NCBI RefSeq assembly: GCF_000760695.4 | Contig: NZ_JHEG04000001.1 | Span: 8,469,123-8,533,122 of the forward strand | Source of the DNA: Tolypothrix bouteillei VB521301 | GTDB taxonomy: Bacteria; Cyanobacteriota; Cyanobacteriia; Cyanobacteriales; Nostocaceae | Length of the DNA: 64,000 nt | Direction: 5' to 3' | In this document: one piece after another, positions 1-10,000 of the stretch | How positions within the stretch are numbered: position 1 is the stretch's first letter | Layout of the letters: the number at the start of each line of letters is the position of its first letter | Translations under genes and position numbers: made by a program | Notes under the pieces: model-generated | The model's input: the letters and a program-made list of their open reading frames with translations, nothing else | What the model was told of the DNA's origin: nothing | Databases searched by the model: none

Positions 1-3000
1 GTCTGGGTCTATCTGTGGGTAGGGGCAATAAAGTTGGTGCATTTGCTAGTTGTTGCTGCCAGTACGAGAGTTGACTTTGCAATACATTCCCTTGCAACCA
101 ATGTCTCTGCCATAAGGCGAAATCTGCATACTGTACAGATAGCGGTGCTAAGGGTGACGGCTGACCTGTTGAATAAGCATTGTAGAGCGATGCTAGTTCT
201 TCGATCAACACGCTCATTGACCAGCCATCAGAGACAATGTGGTGCATACACAGCAATAAAACATGTTCTGTCTCGGACAGCACTACCAATGTTGCCCTAA
301 CTAACGCTCCGTGTTCCAAGTCAAACGCTTGAATCGCTTGTTGTTGCGCTAATTGCTGTGCGGCAATTTCTTTTTCACTGTTTGTTAAATGTTGCAACTG
401 GACAAAATTAACAGTCCAATTCGTCTGTTGTTGAATAATTTGAGTTGGTTTTCCATCAATGACGATGAAGTTGGTGCGTAAAGCTTCGTGACGAGCAATG
501 ATTTCTTGTAAGCTTTGTTCTAAAGCAACTTGATTGAGCGTTCCCAGAATACGCAACGCTATAGGTATATTATAAAAAGAACTATTTGGTTGTAACTGGT
601 CTAAAAACCAAAGACGCTGTTGAGCAAACGACAGTGGTAATTCAGTATTTTCTGACCTAGGTACAATAGGTGGTGTATGAAGTTCTAAATTCTGTTGCTG
701 TAATTGCGCGATCGATTGAGCTAATTCAGCAACTGTAGCGGCAGCAAATAACTCTCGCAATGGTAGTTCTACTGTAAAAATGTTGCGGATGCGTGAAACC
801 AGTTGCGTTGCTAATAGAGAATGTCCGCCTAATTCAAAGAAGTTATTGTGAATGCTCACTTGTTCTACTTTGAGAACTTGCGCCCAAATTTGTGCCAGTA
901 TTTCCTCAACAGGTGTGCGTGGGGCGACATATTTTTCCAGTCGCGTACTGTCTAACTCTGGTTTGGGAAGGGCGCGACGATCTACTTTGCCGTTGGGAGT
1001 TAGCGGTAAAGACTCCAAGATGACGAAAGCACTTGGCACCATGTACTCTGGAAGTTTTGCCTTGAGAAACTGACGCAATTGGTTAGTCGTAAGCGATTCA
1101 TCACTCACGACTGCATAAGCAACCAAACGTTTATCGCCCGGTTCATCCTCTCGCACTACCACTACGTTTTCCCACACATCTCGATGAGTTGCCAGTAATG
1201 CCTCAATTTCTCCCAACTCAATGCGGAAGCCCCGCACCTTCACTTGATTGTCGATGCGTCCTAAATACTCTAGCTCTCCATTCGGCAAATATCGCGCCTT
1301 ATCTCCTGTTTTGTATAGTCTTGCTTGCGGGTTTTTGCTAAACGGATGAGAGATAAACCTTTGCTGTGTCAGTTCGGGACGATTGAGATAGCCACACGTC
1401 ACTCCTTCCCCACCAACATACATTTCGCCTCCGACACCAATTGGTACTGGTTGAAGATGTTCATCGAGGACATACACTTGTAAGTCGGGGATCGGACGAC
1501 CGATGACACTGGCTGTACTGTGCAAATCGGCTTTGCTCAATGGGCGATAGGTAACGTGTACGGTCGTTTCTGTAATCCCGTACATATTTACCAATTGGGG
1601 TCTTGTGTCGCCGTGTCGCTCAAACCAAGGTTGCAAACTCAACAGTTCTAGGGCTTCTCCACCAAAAATAACCAGGCGCAAGTTCAACTCGCGAGTCGTT
1701 GTCATTGATTGTTCGGCTTGAATTAACTGGCGGAAGGCGGAAGGTGTTTGATTGAGAACTGTAACTTTTTCTTGAGACAATAACTGGTAGAAAGATTCAG
1801 GCGATCGCGTCACCAAGTAAGGCACGACTACGAGTCGTCCACCATACAGTAATGCACCCCAAATTTCCCATACGGAGAAGTCAAAGGCGTAGGAGTGGAA
1901 CATTGTCCACACGTCATCAGAGTTAAATTTATACCAAGCTTCTGTAGCGGCAAACAGACGAGTGACATTAGAGTGATTCACTAAAACACCTTTGGGCTTA
2001 CCTGTGGAACCGGAAGTGTAGATGACGTATGTTAGGTTATCTGGTGTTACAGTGTTTGCAGGATTCGAGTTGCTGTTTTGCGCTATCTTTTCCCAGTCGG
2101 TATCCAAACAAACTACACGCGCCTGGTGTTTGGGAACAGACTCTACTAATTGCTGTTGGGTTAATAGCACTGAAAGTTGAGCGTCTTCTAACATAAAGCT
2201 CAAACGCTCAGTCGGGTACTCTGAATCAAGTGGTACATAAGCACCACCTGCCTTGAGAATCCCCAGTATGCCCACAATCGTTAAGGGCGATCGCTCTACA
2301 CACAACCCGACCAGCACATCGGCTTTCACACCCAAAGACCGCAAGTAATGCGCTAATTGATTAGCGCGAGTATTCAACTGCTGATAAGTGAGTTGTTGAT
2401 TACCAAACACAACTGCTACTGCATCAGGTGTACGTTGAACCTGCTCCTCAAATAACTGATGGATACACTTATCCTGGGAATAGTTTACTTGAGCGCTGTT
2501 CCACTCCACCAATAATTGATGACGTTCTGCGATGGTCAAAAGTGGTAATTCTGCAACTCGCGCTTTGGGATTGGCAACAATAGCTTGTAATAAAGTTTGA
2601 AAGTTTTGAGCTATGCGGGCAATGGTTGCCGCATCAAATAAGTCTGCACTGTAAGACCATACGCCTTCTAAACCTCCTGAAACTTCCCAGTAGTTGACTT
2701 CAAGATCGAACCTGACCATTTCATCAAGTGGCAAGGACATTTTCTGGAAGGTTAAACCGGGCAAATCCCAAAAAGACTGTGAGGCATTCTGTAGGGAAAA
2801 CATCACTTGTACTAGGGGATTGCGGCTTAAATCTCGTTCTGGTTGCAGCTTTTCCACCAACATTTCAAAGGGCAAGTCCTGATTGGCATAAGCTGATAAT
2901 GTGGTTTGCCGCACTTGCGCTAAGAAGTCAGCAAAGCTGGGGTTGCCAGATAGATCGCCCCTTAATGCTATAGTATTAGCAAAAAAACCTATGAGCTGCT

Positions 3001-4072
3001 CGACGCTCTTGTTGTTGCGGTTAGCTATGGGAGAGCCAACAATAATATCTAACTGACCGCTGTAACGAGAGAGTAAGACCAAAAAAGCTGCCAGTAGAGT
3101 CATAAATAAGGTTACATCTGACTCTTGGCTCAACTGCTTGAGACGTTCTGTAAGAAGGCGATCCAGTTTAAACCGCTCAATGCCACCTCGGAAGGTCTGA
3201 ACTGGAGGACGTGGTTTATCAGTAGGTAATTCTACTGTAACAGGGGCATCAGCTAACTTTTGCTGCCAGTAATTCATCTGGCGTTCCAGAACTTCGCCTG
3301 TCAACCACTGACGTTGCCAAACTGCAAAGTCAGCATACTGAATGGGTAATTCTGGTAGTGGGTTGGTCAATCCTTGAGTAAAAGCTGCATACAGTTGGGA
3401 TAAATCATTTTTGAAGATGTTCAAAGACCAGCCATCGTAGATGATGTGGTGCATCTTCAACAGCAGTACAGACTCCTGCTCGTTGAGTTGGAGTAGAGCG
3501 AATTGTATTAATGGCCCAACAGCTAGATCGAAGGGGTGGGACGCAAAAGATTGTGCTATTTGCCCGATTTGGTAAGTTTGCTCCTGGGCTGACAATTCCC
3601 GTAAATCATGGACGGGCAAAGTTAAGGCAGAGGGACCAATCACCTGTACGGGTTGCCCGTCTGCTATAGGAAAAGTTGTTCTTAAGATTTCATGGCGGCG
3701 AATGAGTTCGCTCAAGCTCTGCTCTAGTGCAACTATATTCAGCGACCCATTTAGTCTTTGAGCATCGAGCAAATTATAAGAACGACTGTCTGGTGACAAA
3801 TGGTGCAAAAACCAGAGTCGCTGTTGAGCAAAAGACAGGGGTAGCTTACCATCCCGCGATACTCTTTGAATGGGTAATTGATGAGATGTTTTGACCTGCT
3901 TTGCTTGCTGTAAAAACAGGATAATTTCTGTTTTACGTGCAGCTATTTCTTGACGTAGTGTAGGAGTTAACGCCCCTTCAGGTGCATGACAGCGCAAGCG
4001 ATTGCCATCTACCTCTAGTTCTATACTTAAGTTTGTCAGGTGACGAACAAATTCAACAATGCTGTTAGTCAT
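1..4072 (-). CDS. Nonribosomal peptide synthetase, partial (TubC-C-A[Thr]-PCP-C..., runs off left edge)
   Basis: An open minus-strand frame of about 1357 codons starts at the ATG at 4072 and has no stop before the edge. It opens with a TubC-type docking domain (about residues 1-60). A condensation domain follows (HHxxxDG at about 211), then an adenylation domain (TSGSTGKPKG near 687, FDFSVWE near 729, YGITETT), a carrier domain (GGHSLLA near 1081) and a second condensation domain (starts near 1148, HHIVSDG near 1283) that is cut. Specificity positions aligned by eye to GrsA read D-F-W-N-I-G-M-V-H-(K), the published threonine code, so Thr is predicted. The start lies 2 nt after the stop of the upstream NRPS, so the two are probably co-translated and act in series. 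No thioesterase is seen; release must be encoded beyond the window. Confidence 0.95.
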   Translation of the reverse strand, partial: MTNSIVEFVRHLTNLSIELEVDGNRLRCHAPEGALTPTLRQEIAARKTEIILFLQQAKQVKTSHQLPIQRVSRDGKLPLSFAQQRLWFLHHLSPDSRSYNLLDAQRLNGSLNIVALEQSLSELIRRHEILRTTFPIADGQPVQVIGPSALTLPVHDLRELSAQEQTYQIGQIAQSFASHPFDLAVGPLIQFALLQLNEQESVLLLKMHHIIYDGWSLNIFKNDLSQLYAAFTQGLTNPLPELPIQYADFAVWQRQWLTGEVLERQMNYWQQKLADAPVTVELPTDKPRPPVQTFRGGIERFKLDRLLTERLKQLSQESDVTLFMTLLAAFLVLLSRYSGQLDIIVGSPIANRNNKSVEQLIGFFANTIALRGDLSGNPSFADFLAQVRQTTLSAYANQDLPFEMLVEKLQPERDLSRNPLVQVMFSLQNASQSFWDLPGLTFQKMSLPLDEMVRFDLEVNYWEVSGGLEGVWSYSADLFDAATIARIAQNFQTLLQAIVANPKARVAELPLLTIAERHQLLVEWNSAQVNYSQDKCIHQLFEEQVQRTPDAVAVVFGNQQLTYQQLNTRANQLAHYLRSLGVKADVLVGLCVERSPLTIVGILGILKAGGAYVPLDSEYPTERLSFMLEDAQLSVLLTQQQLVESVPKHQARVVCLDTDWEKIAQNSNSNPANTVTPDNLTYVIYTSGSTGKPKGVLVNHSNVTRLFAATEAWYKFNSDDVWTMFHSYAFDFSVWEIWGALLYGGRLVVVPYLVTRSPESFYQLLSQEKVTVLNQTPSAFRQLIQAEQSMTTTRELNLRLVIFGGEALELLSLQPWFERHGDTRPQLVNMYGITETTVHVTYRPLSKADLHSTASVIGRPIPDLQVYVLDEHLQPVPIGVGGEMYVGGEGVTCGYLNRPELTQQRFISHPFSKNPQARLYKTGDKARYLPNGELEYLGRIDNQVKVRGFRIELGEIEALLATHRDVWENVVVVREDEPGDKRLVAYAVVSDESLTTNQLRQFLKAKLPEYMVPSAFVILESLPLTPNGKVDRRALPKPELDSTRLEKYVAPRTPVEEILAQIWAQVLKVEQVSIHNNFFELGGHSLLATQLVSRIRNIFTVELPLRELFAAATVAELAQSIAQLQQQNLELHTPPIVPRSENTELPLSFAQQRLWFLDQLQPNSSFYNIPIALRILGTLNQVALEQSLQEIIARHEALRTNFIVIDGKPTQIIQQQTNWTVNFVQLQHLTNSEKEIAAQQLAQQQAIQAFDLEHGALVRATLVVLSETEHVLLLCMHHIVSDGWSMSVLIEELASLYNAYSTGQPSPLAPLSVQYADFALWQRHWLQGNVLQSQLSYWQQQLANAPTLLPLPTDRPR

Positions 4073-4074
4073 GC

Positions 4075-7000
4075 TCAAAACTCCACTACTTCGCTACTGG
4101 CTTCTTTAACTGATAAATTTTGTGTTACCAAATCCACTACTTCTATGTAAGCTGCTATCCCCGCTACTGTGGGAGACTCAAACATCATTTGTATGGATAG
4201 ATCGAGTCCAAAAACTGAGTTAATCTCTGACAAAACTTGGGTAGCGAGTAAGGAATGTCCTCCCAGTTCAAAGAAGTTATCATTAACACCAATACGTTCA
4301 ACGCCTAAAACTTCACTCCAAATTTGAGCGACCTGAGCTTCAATGGAGGTACGAGGTAAAACAAAGCCAGTAGAAAGATTTCTAGTTGCGGCATCAGGTG
4401 TTGGTAGAGCGCGACGATCTACTTTGCCATTGGGGGTTAAGGGCAGGTCATTGAGAACAACAAAAGCTTGAGGCACCATATAATCGGGTAGCTTCTGTTG
4501 AATATACTCACGCACCTGTGGCACTAGTTTCTGAACTAACTTGCCGTATAAAGGATTATTGGTGCAGTCAGTCCAAGGTTTGGTAATGACGGCTGAACTA
4601 TCCCAAAAAGCAATCCCCTTTTGTCTGTCAGATGTCTGCGTTGAACTATTGCGGCACAATACCACATCATAGCAACCATCCTGACTGCTCTCCCACCAAC
4701 TTAGGTGGACATCATAGCCAAGTTGCTGACCCAACTGGTAGAACTGTTCTGGGTCGATCCCAACTGTTGGCTGTTGTGCGAGTACTTGCCGCAGTTGGTT
4801 GACTGTTTCAACAGCTGGGGGATTTTCCAACCATTGCCAAATCTGTAATGCTTGCTGCACGCGTTGATTCGGCACACGCCTGATTCCTAGCTGTTTTGGT
4901 TGCTCTTTTTGCAGTCGATTTTGAATTTGCGTAAAGGAGAGCCCGTCTAGCTGCCAGTTTAACCAAGGAATGACTCTATTTTGAACGTGAGTACCAATAT
5001 GGAGGGTAACATCATAGCGGAATTGGGTTAACTCATTTTGAGCGTAACCGCGTTTGGGCTGAATCTCTACCGAACCAATCTGCGGAAAACGTGTCTGGAG
5101 GGCAATAAAGAAACCCGGATCGATAACCAATTCTTCCTCGGTGGCCATACTCTGATGTACCTGTTGCTGCCATTGCTCAATAGTTTTATCCCCAGCAGCT
5201 TGGGACAACTGTACGGCTGCATGGTATGGTTCTAGCAATGGCAAGCTGCGGACATCGCCCACGAAGATTGTACCCTGTTGAGCAATTGTGGCGATCGCTC
5301 CTTCTAGAACTTGCAACAGATACTCAATGCTGGGGAAATATTGGACGATTGAGTTCAATATAACAGTGTCAAATTCTCCTTGTGGGATGCCGTCAAAGTT
5401 ATCTGCAAGTTGGTGCAATAACTGCACGCGATCTAGACCATCAACTGTGCTGCATACTTGCTCAACGTGCTGTATGGCGGCGATGGAATAATCTGTTCCC
5501 CAATACTGTTGACAGTGCTTGGCAAGACGAGATAACAATAATCCCGTTCCACAACCAATTTCTAATACGCGCTGGGGAAAGTTAGCTTGAATGCGGTTGA
5601 CTGTATTCTCAACCCACTCCTGCATTTCTCGGTCTGGGATGGGCTGTCTGGTATAACTGCTGTTCCAACCTGCAATATTAAACGTCAGGTTATCTGTGGA
5701 TGTTTGATTTTGGCTGTAGAGTTGTTCGTAAAGCATTTGCCAATCACTAACATACTCACTTTGCCATTGAGAAACTTCCTGAGGTAATGTTGGACGATGA
5801 AGCGCAGGAACTAAGTAAGCTACCAGACGTTTATCGCCGGGGGTGTCTTCTCTTACTACTACAACACTCTCTTGCAGCAACGGGTGTTGACTCAAAACGG
5901 TTTCAATTTCTCCTAATTCGATACGGAAACCGCGAATTTTCACCTGATAATCAATTCGACCGAGAAATTCAATATTCCCATCACTTAAGTAACGTGCTTT
6001 ATCCCCGGTTTTGTAGAGGCGGTCGGAAGAGGGGAAAGACGGGTGCAATTTATCTTTTGCTCCCTTGCTTCGACTAAAGGGATTGGGAATAAATTTCTGT
6101 TGTGTTAACTCCGGTCGATTGAGATATTCTTTTGCTAGACCATCGCCGCCGATATAAATTTCTCCTGGTACACCAACGCCCACAGGCTGTAGTTGGGGAT
6201 CTAATAAATAGATTTGTGTGTTGGCAATTGCTTGCCCGACGGGAATGGTTGTAGCGTCTTCGGGGATATCTTTTACTAAGTACCAAGAACTAAATGTTGT
6301 GTTCTCTGTCGGTCCATAAACATGGAGCAGTCGCTGCGGCGCACCATTCTTGAGTACTTCTTGCACCCATTTAGGATCGACGGCTTCGCCGCCAAATAGG
6401 AGATGTCGTAGTGAATTGAAAGCAAAGGGGACTTCCTGAGCGATTTGATTGAACAAGGCAGTTGTTAAGAATAACACGCTGACACCTTGCGATCGCAGAA
6501 AAGCGGCGAATTCTCTTGGCGATAGTGCTAACTCTTTGCTGACTCCTACCAACCGCGCCCCATTCAATAATGCACCCCAGATTTCAAAGGTTGCAGCATC
6601 AAAGGCATAATTTGAGGCTTGGGCAATAACATCTGTTGGTTCTATGTTGATATAGTTTGTGTTAATTACCAAGCGGTTCACAGCTCGGTGATCGACAGCT
6701 ACTCCTTTGGGTTTCCCTGTAGAACCGGAAGTGTAAATGACATAAGCGAGATTGCTCGATGTTACTGCTGCTGTGGGGTTTTGCTGGCTTTCAAGAGCGA
6801 TCGCACCTGCATCAGTATCAAAGCAAACAACACGCGCTTGGTGTTTGGGAATTGCATCAGTTAATTTCTGTGTTGTCAACAGTACCGATATCTGTGTGTC
6901 TTCTATGATAAAAGCCAAACGCTCTTTAGGATATTCTGTATCCAAAGGCACATATGCCCCACCTACCTTAAGAATTGCCAATAACCCAACAACCATAGAT

Positions 7001-10000
7001 ACAGAACGTTCCACACAAATACCCACCAGCACGCCTGGTTTCACCCCCAGTTTTTGCAGGTAATGTGCTAGTTTATTTGCCTGTGCATTCAACTCCTGAT
7101 AAGTAAGCTTTTGTTGTCCAAAAACCACCGCAACTGCATTACTGTTCCGTTCCGCTTGGACTGCAAACAAATCATGAATACATTGTTCTCTTGGATAATC
7201 CGTTTGGGTAGCGTTCCACTCTACTAACAATTGATGCTTCTCTTGTGCTGTCAGTAGAGGTAATTGACTGACTAGTTGTTCTAGATTAGTAACAATCGCT
7301 TCCAGCAAATTCTGGAAATGTGTCATCATCCGAGCGATCGTTACCGAATCAAATAAATCGCTGCTGTAATAGCAAAAGCCCTCAAGACCTTCAGCAACTT
7401 CCCAGAGGTGAACTTCTAGGTCAAACCGTACCGCCTCAAGCCCCCAATGCATTTTCTCAACTGTTAAACCGGGCAAATCCCAGGGGTTTGTGGGCGCATT
7501 CTGAAGGGCAAACATCACTTGTACCAGTGGGTTGCGATCTAAATTGCGCTCCAGTTGCAACTCTTCAACTAACATCTCGAAGGGCAAGTCTTGACGATCG
7601 TAAGCGTTTTGAGTCACTTGTCGTACCTGCTCCAGCAAGGCTTTTAAAGTCAGTTCTGCAGACAGATCGAATCTGAGTGCTAAGGTATTGACAAAAAAGC
7701 CAATTAACCCTTCAATTTCTTTGCGGTTGCGATTTGCGATCGGAGAACCAATGACAAGATCTGTTTGACCGCTATAGCGAGACATTAACACGACAAATCC
7801 CGCCAATAGTGTCATAAACAGAGTTGTTCCAGACTTGTGGCTCAGTTGTCTGAGCCGAGAAGTTAGCAAAGCATTTAGTTGAAATCGCTCTGTTCCTCCT
7901 CGAAAAGTTTGGATAGCTGGGCGGGGACGATCCGTAGGTAATTCCAACAAAGGTGGCGCTGCGGCTAACTGTTGTTTCCAATAACTTAATTGAGGTTCAA
8001 GTACCTGAGTTGTCAGCCATTGGCGCTGCCATAAGGTAAAGTCGGCATATTGTACGGATAACTCTGGTAATTCAACCGCACTATCCGTGGTAATGGCTCG
8101 ATAATGGGCAGAGAGTTCGCGGTTCAGCACGCCTATTGACCAACCATCAGCAGCAATATGATGAATGACTACTAGCAGTACATACTCATCAGTCGCAACT
8201 TGCCACATCTTGACCCGCAACACGGGATCTTTCGCAAGATCGAAGGGTTTGTAAGCTTCTTCGAGCGCTAGTTGTTCTACTTGTTGCCAGGGATCTGCCA
8301 CATTTTGCAGATCCACCACTGGTAATATTATGGCTAGATCGGGGGCTATTACCTGTATTGGCTTGTCATGCTTGATTTCAAAACGAGTCCGCAGAACTTC
8401 ATGCCGCCGTACCATCTCTCCAACCGCTTGTTCCAAAGCTTTGATATTGAGATTCCCCACCAAACGCATGGCGAAAGGCATTGTATAGGCACCACTTTCG
8501 CCTTCTAAATGATGGAGAAACCACAGACGTTCTTGCGCCCAAGATAGCGGTATGTTTTTTCTTGTGGAAACGGGTAAAATTGCTGGAAGCGTCAAGCTCG
8601 AACCAGTTTCCAGTTCGCGTAAGATGACTTCACTTAACTGCGCGATCGCCGGTGACTCAAATAAAGAACGCAACGGTAACGAAATCCCAAAGGCTTCTGG
8701 CAAGCGGGAAATTACCTGCGTAGCTATTAGAGAATGTCCTCCTAGTTCAAAGAAATTATCGTGAATGCCTACTTTCTCTAACCTCAGTACTTGAGACCAA
8801 ATCAGTGCTAATTTTTCCTCAATGGAGTTGCGGGGTGCAACAAATTTATCTGCTATCTCACTAAGTAAATCTGGTGCTTTTAAGGCACGGCGGTTTACCT
8901 TACCGTTGGGAGTCAGGGGTAGGGCTTCTAGAATAACGAAAGCACTAGGAACCATGTAATCTGGCAGTTTAGCTTTCAGGAATTGCCGCAATTCTCTGTT
9001 TGTCGGTATCACCTCTTTTTGCGGCACTACGTAGGCGACTAACTGCTTTTGTCCTGGGATATCTTCACGCACAATGACGCTAGATACTTGTACATCGCCA
9101 TGTTGACTCAGTGCTGATTCAATTTCACCCAATTCGATCCGGAACCCGCGAATTTTTACCTGATTGTCAATACGTCCTAAGTATTCAATGTTGCCATCCG
9201 GTAGATAACGTGCTAAATCCCCACTTTTGTAGAGGCGGTCGGAAGAGGCAGAGGGGAAAGACGAGTGCAAGTTATCATGTGCTCCCCTGCTCCCCTGCTT
9301 CCCTGCTTCCTTGCTTTGACTAAAGGGATTGGGAATAAATTTCTCTTGTGTCAACTTAGGACGGTTGAGGTAGCCTCGTGCCAAAGAGACACCACCAATG
9401 TGCAATTCTCCTGGTATACCGACGGGTACAGGCTGTAAGAACCTGTCCAGGATGTAAATCTGCGTGTTCGCAATAGGACGGCCAATCGGAGGAAGTAACG
9501 GCCAAGTCTCTACTGGATTAGCCAAAGTTAAATTGGTTACAACATGGCTTTCCGATGGCCCATAATGATTGTGCAACGTACAATCATTTAATTTGCTTAA
9601 CCATTGAGAAATCGCGGGGGTAATCTGCAACTGTTCCCCAGCAGTAATAATTTCCCTTAGATTATTAGTAACTGATTCACTATCAACAGCGACTTCAGCT
9701 AATTGCTGCAACGCAACAAAGGGAACAAACAGCCTCTCAACAGCTTTTTCTTGCAGAAAATCTAACAAAGCCAAAGCATCTAGTCGCAATTCTTCCCTAA
9801 TCAAAAGCAATGTGCCTCCCGAAAACCAGGTAGTGAATATTTCTTGGAAGGAGACATCAAAGCTGATAGGAGCAAATTGCAGTGTTCTTGCTCCGCCAGA
9901 AATTGTATTATTTTGCAGTTGCCATAGAATCAGATTGCAAAGAGCAAGTTGATTCATAGCTACACCTTTAGGTTGACCTGTAGAACCTGAGGTGTAAATT

